A DNA stretch of 64,000 bases from Planctomycetota bacterium (GTDB lineage Bacteria > Planctomycetota > Planctomycetia > Isosphaerales > Isosphaeraceae). The stretch's first letter is position 1. Every line of letters starts with the position of its first letter. Below, one piece after another: positions 25,960 to 35,900 of the stretch. The stretch covers positions 38,293-102,292 of the forward strand of contig JAJYWB010000014.1 in the NCBI GenBank assembly GCA_021791715.1. Direction: 5' to 3'. A program made the position numbers and the translations under genes. Below the pieces are notes generated by a model. The model was not told where the DNA came from, did not search any database, and saw only the letters and a list, made by a program, of their open reading frames with translations.

Positions 25960-27078
25960 TTAGAATGCGTTATCGTCGATCACCTCGCCCCCGTTTCGCG
26001 TTCCCAGCATCTGCCACACTCCGATCGAACTAGGAATCGTACCCGTTGAAACGCCGTTCGGAGGAACGGGGTTCGAAGAAATCGACTCTTTGATAAATCG
26101 AACCGATCCGTCGGCGAGAAGAACGTTCACGCCTCCGGGATGCATACTCGAAGCCGAATCGCTTCGAATCCAACCGGAATTCGACTCCGAAACGCCGATC
26201 TTCTTATAAGAGTTAGGAGGATAATATGATGTTATTAAAGTTTCGGTATATTTTCCGTAAAACCACCAACCAGTCGTATCAAAGAGTGAATATGGTCCAT
26301 CGTTCAACTCCTTCGCTTTGAGAACCGAGACCGTTCTTTCGGCGACGAGAAGGGTTTCGGATAAACCGTCGGTGACCGACGAGTATGAGATCGGAGCGAT
26401 ACCCGTGATGCATCCGTTCGCTTCAGTAATCGTACCCGGCATCGGTTTACAACCCCATTCAGGAGCGGGAAACGGTTCGGAGATCGCGTCTCCCACGACA
26501 CCGCAATAGCTCGTGGAACAGAGCCTTGAAGGCGTGAGGAAATCTCCCTCATATTGGTTTAATAATGAATATCCATTCCTGGGTCGACCCGAATCGACGT
26601 CGTCGGGACAAGCATATAAACCGATAGACGACGTCATCACGGTTCGATTCCCAGCCGAATACATCCATTGATTTTGATTGAGAGCATGATATAGCGGCGC
26701 CTGATCGACGTAAGGAAGGATCGCGACAAGATAGCTTTTGTCAGGAGTCATCCACTTGCAATATGGCTGTTCCCCGTTGTAATCGGGAATAAAGTGACCA
26801 TATTCACCCATCGGAAACGATCCTTGAGAATTATGATACGAAGCGACGCCCAAGCCGATCTGCCTTAAATTGTTGAGGCAAGCGGTACGACGAGCCGCCT
26901 CTCGAGCGTTTTGAACCGCGGGAAGAATCAATGCGATCAACACCGCGATGATCAGCGTAACGACCAAAATCTCAATGAGCGTGAAACCTCGATCGGTTCG
27001 ATCGGAGATCCTTCTCGATCGAGTTTGAATCGGATCGAAACGCGACGAGATCGTTGAATTTGATTGAAAAGGTTTCAT
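25960..27078 (-). CDS. DUF1559 prepilin-type protein
   Basis: 372 residues from the ATG at 27078 (GAGGGAG upstream). After a short basic leader comes the prepilin cleavage motif RGFTLIEILV at ~30, the hydrophobic helix VVTLIIAVLIALILPAV, and NAREAARRTACLNNLRQIGLG, the signature of the DUF1559 family that is hugely expanded in planctomycetes. The C-terminal end has the family's HPGGVNVLLADGSVRFI. Members are thought to be processed and exported by type IV pilus/type II-like machinery; individual roles are unknown. It is last in the minus-strand group starting near 29.2 kb. Confidence 0.95.
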   Translation of the reverse strand: MKPFQSNSTISSRFDPIQTRSRRISDRTDRGFTLIEILVVTLIIAVLIALILPAVQNAREAARRTACLNNLRQIGLGVASYHNSQGSFPMGEYGHFIPDYNGEQPYCKWMTPDKSYLVAILPYVDQAPLYHALNQNQWMYSAGNRTVMTSSIGLYACPDDVDSGRPRNGYSLLNQYEGDFLTPSRLCSTSYCGVVGDAISEPFPAPEWGCKPMPGTITEANGCITGIAPISYSSVTDGLSETLLVAERTVSVLKAKELNDGPYSLFDTTGWWFYGKYTETLITSYYPPNSYKKIGVSESNSGWIRSDSASSMHPGGVNVLLADGSVRFIKESISSNPVPPNGVSTGTIPSSIGVWQMLGTRNGGEVIDDNAF

Positions 27079-27125
27079 CGGCGCTCCCTCGCTTTCTTTA
27101 TGATGCGAACCGTGGAAGAATCCCT

Positions 27126-28070
27126 TCAAGTCGACGGCGATCGATTCATACGACGCGCGTACCGTTTGAAAAGATACGCCAAAACGAGTGCGACGCCAAT
27201 CGGAATCGCGTATTTCACGAACCGATCGAAAAAAGTCCCCCCCGAATCGTCGTCGGCGATGTCGGGAAGGCCGTAAAAAGGCATGTGGAATTCGGCCTCG
27301 GCCGTTCCCTCGAATCGTACATTATGAAAATCTACAATACTCCATTTATTATTAATATCTTTATCTTCAATTCTGAATGGTAGAGGGAAGGTTGAATCGT
27401 CATATTGAATCTTGGATGCGAGTGAACTCATATTCATGATATCTAATCGCATTTCATAGAACAAAATCGCCCAGTTTCTCGAGGGATCGAGCACAACGTT
27501 TAAATGAGATCCCTTCCCATTAGGTCCGACGTCGAATTTAACTCGCACACAAGCTCTCCCCTCGTATAATTCGCTCGTCATAGAGGTAAGTTTGAAATCA
27601 GGGTTTTTCAGCCAAGAATACAAAGGATATCCATAAACACAGAAAGATGAATTTACATATCTAGTCATGGTATAATTGATATCGTCATAAACGCCGTTTC
27701 TATGAGTCTGGAAAATTTTGAACTTTTCAGAGTTCCTGTATCGATAAATAATGAACCCCGAGTGTTCGCCCACGCATCCAATCTTATCATGTAAAGGGAG
27801 CGCCTTATCTCCCGAAGGATATATAATTCGATACTTTGAAAATTTATGATCGATCCAGAATTGTCGATTATTGACAACGGAGCGATCTACATCTTTCAAA
27901 TTCAATGTATAATCACCGTGCACCTGCGAGAGCTTGCGCTCCAATCCGCTTGCTGTCGAAGGATATTCTCTGAGGAACTTTAGCTCCATTTCATTATACG
28001 CATATGCATTTGTTCCGGCACAAAAGAAGCATAACGACAGAGGTAAGACGAGAAGGTGCAAGATCCGCAT
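27126..28070 (-). CDS. exported protein with C-terminal membrane anchor, unknown function
   Basis: 314 residues; AGGGA seven bases before the ATG. Signal peptide LLVLPLSLCFFCAGTNAYA. The body is rich in aromatic and charged residues, predicted mostly beta (GFIIYRYRNSEKFKIFQ, HLNVVLDPSRNWAILFYEMR), and ends in a transmembrane helix YAIPIGVALVLAYLFKRYARR with a basic cytoplasmic tail. I do not recognise a family. GC content and codon use are visibly lower than in neighbours outside this group. It ends 48 bases before the DUF1559 start and probably shares its transcript. Confidence 0.8.
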   Translation of the reverse strand: MRILHLLVLPLSLCFFCAGTNAYAYNEMELKFLREYPSTASGLERKLSQVHGDYTLNLKDVDRSVVNNRQFWIDHKFSKYRIIYPSGDKALPLHDKIGCVGEHSGFIIYRYRNSEKFKIFQTHRNGVYDDINYTMTRYVNSSFCVYGYPLYSWLKNPDFKLTSMTSELYEGRACVRVKFDVGPNGKGSHLNVVLDPSRNWAILFYEMRLDIMNMSSLASKIQYDDSTFPLPFRIEDKDINNKWSIVDFHNVRFEGTAEAEFHMPFYGLPDIADDDSGGTFFDRFVKYAIPIGVALVLAYLFKRYARRMNRSPST

Positions 28071-28165
28071 GATGATTCCCTAATGTTTATCCGCTTATAT
28101 TGAGATATTCACCGTCAACATAAGCGGATCGTATTAAAAATGATACTAGACGATCATTTAATAAA

Positions 28166-28429
28166 TCATCCGCCGCATGTACAGTAGGGAATAGGCTGAC
28201 CTCCTGAGGTGAAAGACCAGTTCAGATAACAAGTAAAAATTATACCGCAATTTGATGGACAATAAGTACCGGATCCATATTGAACTGGTGGTCCACATTT
28301 AAACAATCCCGCCTCGGCCTTGATTCCGTGATTCATGGCGATGGCGAACGCCAAGATCGCGTACCACGCGAAAACCCTCGAAAAGAACCCGAATGCGCTC
28401 GAGGCGAGTCGTCGTAAAGAACGGTTCAT
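28166..28429 (-). CDS. secreted Cys-rich miniprotein
   Basis: 87 residues from the ATG at 28429 (GGGA about seven bases upstream). Basic N-terminus then a long hydrophobic signal segment (FFSRVFAWYAILAFAIAM) and AEA as a likely cleavage site. The mature part is ~45 residues with six cysteines: FKCGPPVQ, TYCPSNCG, FTCYLNW and PYCTCGG, ending in Gly-Gly. Six cysteines suggest three disulfides outside the cytoplasm. No known family is recognised. Its position between DUF1573 and DUF1559 genes suggests a joint exported system. A longer ORF would start at 28510 and overlap the next gene. Confidence 0.7.
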   Translation of the reverse strand: MNRSLRRLASSAFGFFSRVFAWYAILAFAIAMNHGIKAEAGLFKCGPPVQYGSGTYCPSNCGIIFTCYLNWSFTSGGQPIPYCTCGG

Positions 28430-28506
28430 CGTCATCTCCCTTGCTTCAAGAAATTGACCCTGATGAAACGAGACGGATCGAAACCTCTCGGGAAATCCCC
28501 CCGAGA

Positions 28507-29160
28507 TCACAAAGCGTTGGGATCGCCAGCGGCGATCTTCGCATGAAAGTTCAATGGGATCTCTCCGGCGCCTTTTCGATCGGTGTAGATCACCACGCCG
28601 GCATTCACTTCTTCCGATTCGCGATAATTCGACGGGTTGAATCGAACCTGAACCGTGATTTTCCCATTTGGAGCGATCGAATCGTCAAGATTTTCCGACA
28701 CGGCGCACGAGCAAGACGATCTCACACCAAGAATTTTTACGACTTGAGACGTCCGATTCTCAATGGGAAATTCGATCATCTTGGTGGAATCGCGATCGAC
28801 CAATCCTATTTCCTTAACGGAATGATCAAACGATATCGGCTCGTCGTCGATCCCATTCATCCTGTTCCAGGTCGATGGAATCAACGACCTTCCAAACAAC
28901 CACGGTGATAAGACGAGAGTCGCGGCGATGAGAATGGGAACGGCATGCGTGAATAGCTTTGACGTCAGCTTAGGAAGATAAGCCGGGATTCCTATCGATT
29001 GAATCGATTTTCCCTTACCCCCCCCCCCGTTGATTGCGGATGCGCAATCGTTCGTGAGGGAGGTTGCCGACTCTATCGGCGCATTCAGAGATTCACTCGT
29101 CGCCGGGTTTTCCGGAGATCGATACGTGCTCGAAGAATCGCTAAACGATGGTGTATTCAT
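28507..29160 (-). CDS. DUF1573 domain membrane protein with poly-G tract
   Basis: 217 residues from the ATG at 29160. Cytoplasmic Ser/Thr-rich N-terminus, a glycine tract (INGGGGKGK) encoded by 11 consecutive G at 29018-29028 (C on plus strand), a transmembrane helix near 65-85 (VPILIAATLVLSPWLFG), then an Ig-like DUF1573 domain (SFDHSVKEIGLVDR, FPIENRTSQVVKILGVRSSC, VQVRFNPSNYRES). DUF1573 domains are beta-sandwiches found in exported proteins; the usual short CSC motif is present (SSCSCAV). A change in tract length would frameshift before the membrane helix. Confidence 0.85.
   Translation of the reverse strand: MNTPSFSDSSSTYRSPENPATSESLNAPIESATSLTNDCASAINGGGGKGKSIQSIGIPAYLPKLTSKLFTHAVPILIAATLVLSPWLFGRSLIPSTWNRMNGIDDEPISFDHSVKEIGLVDRDSTKMIEFPIENRTSQVVKILGVRSSCSCAVSENLDDSIAPNGKITVQVRFNPSNYRESEEVNAGVVIYTDRKGAGEIPLNFHAKIAAGDPNAL
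29018..29028. repeat. 11-bp C/G homopolymer inside the DUF1573 gene
   Basis: Eleven consecutive C on the plus strand (G on the coding strand), encoding four glycines. Tracts of this length slip readily during replication, so it is a candidate contingency site. Confidence 0.85.
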
Positions 29161-29348
29161 GATAACGAACGCCCTGGATTCACGTTGAGAATCAAATGCG
29201 TCGCAAGGTTGTGGCATCATACAGCGACGCGGTTTCGGAAATCAAGAGCGATCTCGACGATTTTTTTGAGATCGTCGCCGGCAGTGATCTTGATCAAATC
29301 AGATTCGACGAAGCGTGTCGTTTCCAAGGCGCCATCCCGGTGCTAGTT

Positions 29349-29957
29349 TCACACACCCAACGACTTCTTGATCCGATTTAAAATCACATATTCCAATTGC
29401 GGATCTCTTCCCGAGCGGATCCAGCCGAGCGGTAGAGGATAAGGCCCGACGATCTCGTTCGTTCGATTGATCGAAATGTTGTCTTGGAACGCGGCGCGCC
29501 CCGCGGCCTGACGATCGGGCTTGATCATATCTTCCAATTCTTTAAACACCTCGACCTTGACGGTGTAGCCGCCGCCGCGGACGGGGTTGATCGTCACGAA
29601 AGCGACGCGACGCATCGTTTGCAGGCTCGCCTCGATCCGGTCGCGGATCGTCACCGAATTGCCTAGCCACGGTTCGACGATCGTCGCGGCGATCTCGGGC
29701 TGAGTTTCAATCCGCCGAGCGAGCCGATCCTCGCTCGCGATGTCGAAATAATCGTCCAAAACGACGACGGATTGCTTCCAGATCGTCTCGAAATCGCCGT
29801 TGGGGATGAAGATCGGGTTGGGAATCGGCTCGCGAAAGCCCGTGATCGGCAGCAAAGGATCGGGAAGATTGTCGGTGATCTCGCCGAGCGTGCCGCATCC
29901 CGGCTGAGCCAAAAGCGCGGCCGAAACGAGCGCCAGTATCGCCTTGCGACCGTACAT
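29349..29957 (-). CDS. putative lipoprotein, unknown function
   Basis: About 202 residues from the ATG at 29957 (a TTG codon directly precedes it). N-terminal hydrophobic segment ILALVSAALLAQPGC ends in a plausible, slightly atypical lipobox cysteine. The rest (FIPNGDFETIWKQSVVVLDD, AFVTINPVRGGGYTVKVEVF, EYVILNRIKKSLG) looks like one alpha/beta domain, of a type recurrent in planctomycete lipoproteins; no function is known to me. It is separated by 188 bases from the DUF1573 gene start. Confidence 0.75.
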   Translation of the reverse strand: MYGRKAILALVSAALLAQPGCGTLGEITDNLPDPLLPITGFREPIPNPIFIPNGDFETIWKQSVVVLDDYFDIASEDRLARRIETQPEIAATIVEPWLGNSVTIRDRIEASLQTMRRVAFVTINPVRGGGYTVKVEVFKELEDMIKPDRQAAGRAAFQDNISINRTNEIVGPYPLPLGWIRSGRDPQLEYVILNRIKKSLGV

Positions 29958-29960
29958 CAA

Positions 29961-30424
29961 CGCCGGCCCCGATCCTTAAGCGTTAAAGTTCGCCGGTTCC
30001 TCCGGAGAACGTTCCAAATTGATATCGACAGGAAGACGCGATCGCGATCATCCTAGATCGGGATGAGATTTGCCAGTGGGCGATCGGTCGTCGGCGAATC
30101 TTGTCCAGAATCGCGAATTCGGACAAGGCCGATTTCTCGAGCGGTTCTCGTACGCGTTCTGGAATTCCTTGGCGGGTTATGGAATGTTGTTACGCAATGT
30201 TTTAACCTTTTTTGAACGTTTTGACCTTTTTTTCACCGAACGGGCCGACCTTTTTAATGACGCATTCTATCATTGAGACGTAGGCCGATCAGGGAAACTC
30301 GCTCATAAGGTTTGATCCAAGAAGTCTCGCCGGTCGCACCTCGCCTCGCCGACAAACCGAGGCGCCAAACGCGAACGATTCGCGGTCGGCGGCGAGTACG
30401 CGAGATCGGCGTTTGAATAGTAAG
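29961..30424. promoter_or_regulatory. divergent intergenic region
   Basis: About 460 bases between the lipoprotein gene (minus) and the GGDEF gene (plus). A stretch at 30200-30260 has three spaced blocks of ACCTTTTT-type sequence. No RNA gene or convincing ORF is seen; promoters for both genes must lie here. Confidence 0.4.
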
Positions 30425-31525
30425 ATGAAATCATATAATAATACAAAAAATGCTTCTATAAGGTCGCGTCTCGCGCGGGTCGCCGAGCGGCTGGAGCGTG
30501 TGTTTCGCTCGGGGCGATTCGAGGAGCGAATCGTTCAAGAATTCCTTGAGTTCGTTCAGGATTCACGCGATCCGGTGAAGATTCAGGGGGAATTGACGGC
30601 TTCGGCGGGTCGAATCGCGGGAGCGAGGCGGGTACAACTGTTTGAGCACGTGGGGATGGGAAATCCGCCGCGATTGATCGCGACTTGGCCGTTCCCTTCG
30701 CGCATTCTGGGTCAAAAAGAAAACAACGATACGAACGCGAAATTATATGCGGGTTCGAAGGCGAGGTTTAGCGGCGACGACTCGTTCAATTCGGGTCGTG
30801 CGATCGGCGAGGGTGGTTCGGCTTTAAGCCTGCCGCTCCGATCGGGGGGGCAATTGATCGGCATGTTGCGGGTCGACGGGATGAAACGAGGCCGAAGCGG
30901 CTGGACCCCCGCGATCGTCCGTCGTTTATCGATCCTCTGCGCTCTCGCCGCGGCGGCGACGCAATCGCTCAAATCGAGCCGCTTGACCGACGCCGCGACG
31001 GCGCGCGATCCCGCGACTGGGCTACATAACGCGAATTTTCTCGCGGCGCTGCTTTCGTACTCGCTCGCTCCCGACAATCCGACGCGGCGCAATTTCACAT
31101 TACTGGCATTATCGATTGATCAGATCAATAAAGTTCGCGACGAACTCGGTTCGGTGATCGAGCCGACGGTTTTGCAGAATGCCGCACGCACGCTGGTTCG
31201 AACGTTGCGAGCGAGCGACGTCACGGCGCGATACGATTCGGACCGGTTTGTCGCGGTTCTAACGGGCGCCGATACAATGAACGCGGTGAAGGTCGCCGAA
31301 TCGATTCGCCACGCGGTCGGCGAGGCGGGCGTCGCGTCGGCGATACCGTTTCGGCTGTCGTGCTCGATCGGCGTCGCGGGTTTTCCCGAACACGCCGATC
31401 AGGCCGACGATCTGCTCGACGCGGCGTTCAAGGCGCTCGATATCGCGGTGAAACAAGGGGGCGATCGCGTCGTCGTCGCCAAGCGGCCGCCGAATCGCGT
31501 CGTCCCTCGGCCCGCATCGGATTAA
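30425..31525 (+). CDS. GAF-GGDEF protein with degenerate active site
   Basis: 366 residues from the ATG at 30425. N-terminal coiled/helical part (ARVAERLERVFRSGRFEER), a GAF-like domain ~45-185 (ALSLPLRSGGQLIGMLRVDG), then a GGDEF domain ~190-355 (DPATGLHNANFLAALL, LSIDQINKVRDELG, SCSIGVAGFPEHADQADDLL). The signature is DSDRF instead of GGDEF, so diguanylate cyclase activity is unlikely. The RASD motif just upstream fits the inhibitory RxxD c-di-GMP site, so a receptor role is possible. No receiver or membrane domain. It is the only GGDEF protein in the window. Confidence 0.88.
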   Translation: MKSYNNTKNASIRSRLARVAERLERVFRSGRFEERIVQEFLEFVQDSRDPVKIQGELTASAGRIAGARRVQLFEHVGMGNPPRLIATWPFPSRILGQKENNDTNAKLYAGSKARFSGDDSFNSGRAIGEGGSALSLPLRSGGQLIGMLRVDGMKRGRSGWTPAIVRRLSILCALAAAATQSLKSSRLTDAATARDPATGLHNANFLAALLSYSLAPDNPTRRNFTLLALSIDQINKVRDELGSVIEPTVLQNAARTLVRTLRASDVTARYDSDRFVAVLTGADTMNAVKVAESIRHAVGEAGVASAIPFRLSCSIGVAGFPEHADQADDLLDAAFKALDIAVKQGGDRVVVAKRPPNRVVPRPASD

Positions 31526-31603
31526 TGATCGCCATAATTGTAAGTTATATTATATATAATATTATTGTGAGCTTATCGTGTATTCAATCAATAAAACATG
31601 CTC

Positions 31604-31755
31604 GGTTAACCCCTACCCGACCCTCCCCGCGTGCGGGGAGGGAGACGTAATTAGATCAGTGCATTTGTATAAACAAGGCTTCGGTCCGCTCGCCCGGGGA
31701 TCTTGTCTAATTAGCTCTTCCATCCGCTTGCGGGGGGATCGAGGGGGGTTAATAT
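31604..31755. repeat. MITE-like imperfect palindromic element with GC-rich hairpins
   Basis: About 150 bp bounded by TTAACCCC (left) and GGGGTTAA (right), with an internal inverted pair GTAATTAGA/TCTAATTAG. Near the left end is a hairpin CCCTCCCCGC-GT-GCGGGGAGGG; the right end has the imperfect counterpart. It lies 80 bases after the GGDEF gene and could also end its transcription. Terminal inverted repeats around a non-coding core suggest a small non-autonomous mobile element. Confidence 0.55.
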
Positions 31756-31931
31756 TTTAAGTAATTATGTGGTTGAATGATTTGAGATATCATTGATAAC
31801 ATAATCCTCATTTGCGGTGAGATTCGAGTATGAGATCGAAACCGTGAGGTCGAATATCCGGCGAGCCTTTGTTTAAATAATCCATTGAAATCGTTTCAGT
31901 TAATATTTCAAATGTTGCATCTATTAATAGA

Positions 31932-32756
31932 GCTCACCGGGAGGTTCGCCCTCCCAGAAGATGATATAAAGTCGGCTCACCGGGAGGTTCGCCCTCCCAA
32001 ATGCTCATATTAAGACGGCTCACCAGGAGGTTCGCCCTCCCATTTTTCGCCATTCCGATTTTCGCCCTCCCGGTTAATTGTTCTCCTTTTCAATTTCGGA
32101 TTCGCCCACATATTCCGCCGAATCGCTCATTTTTGGGAGGGCGAACCTCCTGGTGAGCCTTTTTTCATAAAATCAATCGACGAGGGCGTTTTTTCGGTCA
32201 ATATCCTCAAAAATCATAATGCCGGCTCACCGGGAGGTTCGCCCTCCCAAATGCTCATATTAAGACGGCTCACCGAGAGGTTCGCCCTCCCATTTTTCGC
32301 CATTCCGTTTTTCGCCCTCCAGGTTAATTGTTCTCCTTTTCAATTTCGGATTCGCCCCTCAAATTCCGCCGAATCGCAAATTTTTGGGAGGACGAACCTC
32401 CTAGTGAGCCTTTTTTCATAAAATCAATCGACGAGGGCGTTTTTTCGGTCAATATCCTCAAAAATCATAATGCCGGCTCACCGGGAGGTTCGCCCTCCCA
32501 GAAGATGAAATAAAGTCGGCTCACCGGGAGGTGCGCCCTCACAAAGGCTCATATTAAGACAGCTCACCGGGAGGTGCGCCCTCACAGAAGATGAAATAAA
32601 TTCGGATCTCCGGGAGGTTCGCCCTCCCAAATGCTCATATTAAGACGGCTCACCAGGAGGTTCGCCCTCCCAAATGCTCATATTAAGACGGCTCACCAGG
32701 AGGTTCGCCCTCCCAAATGCTCATATTAAGCCGGCTCACCGGGATGTTCGCCGTCC
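31932..32756. repeat. palindromic repeat array 1 (REPIN-like)
   Basis: At least a dozen copies of a core GGGAGGTTCGCCCTCCC (or with AGGAGG) preceded by GGCTCACC. Most point forward; reversed copies lie at 32135-32159 and 32386-32410, each facing a forward copy about 65 bases later (32224 and 32475), so they form ~114-bp inverted-pair units. A ~250-bp block is tandemly duplicated (31974-32223 and 32224-32474). Forward cores elsewhere are joined by short spacers reading AAATGCTCATATTAAG or AGAAGATGAAATAAA. No gene lies within. Confidence 0.9.
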
Positions 32757-32873
32757 CGAGCGAGATTCGTTATCAGAACCGGTTGAAAACCGGTCACACT
32801 TCAAGAATTCCTTAAATATAAAATAGTTTCAATGCTGAAAATCAAAACAAACGGGATTGTCGATCGCCCCCTC

Positions 32874-32909
32874 GGCCGGCGCGAAGGCTCGTGGAACCTC
32901 GCGCCGGCC
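32874..32909. terminator. strong GC-rich hairpin at the 3' end of the giant gene
   Basis: GGCCGGCGCGA(A)GG pairs with CCTCGCGCCGGCC over 13 bp with one bulge and a nine-base loop, 10 bases past the stop codon of the alpha-2-macroglobulin-like gene. The T-rich run (TCTTTT) is on the plus-strand side, so it fits a plus-strand terminator better; for the minus-strand gene it may protect the mRNA 3' end. Confidence 0.5.
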
Positions 32910-32919
32910 TCTTTTCGCG

Positions 32920-35900
32920 TCATCGCGCCTTCTGAATTTGAACGCCGTTCCCCCCCTGTTGGTTGCGGTTTTGAAGCTCACGCATCCGAATTATCTGATT
33001 GGAATTGTTGAGCTCCTGGATGTTCCCCTCAAGCGACTTTCGCTTGAACATACCCTGGTTCGTTTGCCCCGCGGGAACGCCGAGGCCGAACGTGTTGTTA
33101 AACGGCTCGATGGTCCCCGCCGCCTGAGGAACGACGTCGCGCGCGCCGAGCACGATCGTTCCGCGATAAAACGCGTATTGATTTTCATCCTTACGCGCGA
33201 TCACCGCGACTCGTCCCGACACCCCCTCGGCGAGGAACACTCCGCGAAGGTCGGTCTCGCCGCTCGTAAAATTCGCGTCGTTCGACCCGATCACCTTCAC
33301 CTGAGCCCCGGGCACGAAGTTCTTGGTTCGAGCGTCGCGCACCGTCACCCGCACCGAACTCGATTGCGAATCCTCGACCCCCTCGATCTCGAGCGGCGAG
33401 ACGACGACGATTCCCGACGTGTGTCGATTATCGCCGCGAACCATCACGAGATAAGCCCCCTCCTTGGGAAGTTCGAGCGGGATCTCGAGCGATTGATCCT
33501 CGAAATCGGCGCCCTTGCCGAGCGTCTTCTTGAACGCGAACGCGGGCTTGATTCCCGAAAGATCGATCGCCGCGATGTCGTTCAAATTCTTTCGAGCCAG
33601 ATATAAACGCATCAGATCAACAGGATACACTTTTAAGTCGATTTCGCCGATGTTTCGGTAATCGAGCTTCACTTTCGTCTTGATCGAAGCGGGTTTGGGA
33701 TCGCCGGGCTTCGTCTCCTGGGGACGCGCGACGGTCGATTCGGCGAGTTCGAGCTTGATCCTCTTCCACGATCGGATCGCCGCGGCGGCGTCCAAATAGC
33801 GATCGGCCACTTTCTCGTAATACGGGAGCGCCTCGGCGGGTCGACGACGCGCATCGAGGATCTGGCCTTTGATATAAATCGCCTCCCACTTGTTCGCGCT
33901 CGCGATCTCGTTTCCATTCGCGTCTTTATACGTGGAATTCGCGATTCGATCGGCGAGTTCGATCGCTCGATCGTATTCGCCGAGATGGAATCGGCCGAGA
34001 GCCTCGGCGTATTGAAAGCCGTCGAGATAGCGGCTCTTGGGATGAATCCGCTGCAACCGCTCGGCGAGCGCGACGACGGTCCGATCGTCGCCGATCTCAA
34101 GATCGTTCGCCAACAGCGCCAGCCCCGCCTCGTCGGCGACGGGATTCCTGGGCGAAAGCGTGAGGAAAACGCGCAACAGCCGGTTCGATTGGATGATCAG
34201 CTCGGTCGACGTGATCTTGGCGTCGAGCAGCGTTCGCCGCGTCGCGGCGTCGGTCCGCCCGCGATTCGCCAGATTCGCCAACGTTTGCGAAAGCGCGAGC
34301 GCGTCGACCTCGATCGAAGCGAGCGCGGGATATTCGCGCCAAAGCGCGATTAAATAAGCGATCCCTGAAAGCTCGCTTCCGCGCGATCGAAGCGTCTCGC
34401 CCACCTTGGCGTCGTCGAGATAACTCGATTCGATCATCGCGCGCCAAATCAAATAAGCGCGCTCATGTTCGTTAATATCGCGATACGCTTTACCCACGGC
34501 CTTGATCACGTCGAACGATAGCGCCGATTCGGGCGATTTTTCGCGGAGGATCTCGAAATATCGGACGATCTTCCGCGGCTCGTCGAGCCCCGCGTGGATC
34601 AAGAGCAACATCCGCGCGGCCTCCTTGGCGATCTCGTCGCGGAGCGAATATCCCGCGAACAGCTCGTCGAGCACGGGCGCCGCCTCCGAATAGCGTCCCT
34701 TCTCGAACAAAAGCTTGCCCCGAGCGAACGACTCGTCGGGAGTCGGCTTGTACGAATCGTCGGACGCGACGCCGGGATCGAGAACTTCGAGCACGCTCTC
34801 CGCGCCCAGATGAAACGCTCCGGGATCGTTCGCCGAGGCGATCCGAGGCGGCGGAACGCGATACTTTCCCGGTATATATCCATAAATATCGTAATCGATG
34901 TTGCCGATAAATTGATCGGGCGCGAAATAAAAGACGATCGATCCGTCGCCGATCTCGTGGCGAACCGATTGCGAACGGACCGATCCCTCGACGACCGTCG
35001 TTCCCGCCGGAAGACGATCCTCGATCACAAGATAATCGTTCTTCCACACGGGTTGATTGTACGGAGTCGTTCGATACGCCTCGAGATGAACGCGAGCCCC
35101 GCCGCCGAGCGCGAGCTTGCTCACTTTGTTATCAAACGGATTCGCGTTCACCGACACGCCGAATCCCGACGGCAAAGGCTTGCCGTCGAGCTCGCGATCG
35201 GGAGCGAGATAAACCTTGCGTTGAATCACATATTTGCGATTCGACCGATTCTGATCGGGCTTGAAATCACGTGTGAATCCCGCAAGGACGATCTCGTATC
35301 CATAAACGCCTCGGCCTTCGATATCGAAGCGAACGCGATTCGCTCCTCCCGCCTTGATCGCCTTCCTGGGAACGGCGATCGCGATCCTCGGCGTCGATCC
35401 GGCGACCTCGCCGCGGTAAACCTCGGTTTCGTTGACGACGACCGCGAGCTTGTATCGGTCGTTCGCCGAACCCGCCCGGCCGCGATCGAGCGCGAGCGCG
35501 GCGAGCGCGGGGCCCTTCGCCATGATCGGCTGAAAATCACCCCCCGCGCGATGCGCCAAAAGCCACGAAACGCCCGCGGAACGCTCGGAAGCCGCGGGTC
35601 GAACCCGAGCGAACGCGAGCGTCGCCAGGCCCGTCGTATCGACGTCGGGCGAACCCGCTGCGTTCGTCCAATACATCCGAGGCTTCTCGCCCGGCTTCGC
35701 CGCCTCGCTCTTTCCCTTCGCCGCCAGAAGCTTGAGCGAATCCTCGGCCATGCTTGCGCGATCCAAATTCGCAAATGATAGTGCGAGATACGCGAGCGAC
35801 TTCGACGACAACGCGTCTCTTATTCGATTTTGCGCATTGATTTGTTCAAACGAAGCGCGTCCCCGGGCGCTCAGCGCGAAGACGATCGCTCCGCGGGTAT

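Noticed and set aside
29196..29381. 61-codon plus-strand ORF (MRRKVVASYSDAVSE...) between DUF1573 and lipoprotein genes
   Set aside because: Composition is passable, but it has no ribosome site, overlaps the lipoprotein 3' end and resembles nothing; kept out of the feature list.
31932..32756. CRISPR array
   Set aside because: Cores are regularly similar and the spacers are few recurring sequences rather than unique ones; orientation is mixed and no cas gene is near.
34594..35778. Long plus-strand frames (up to 535 codons, also 38680-40287) opposite the giant gene
   Set aside because: They are antisense shadows produced by the high-GC codon bias of the minus-strand gene; rich in Arg, no domain signal.
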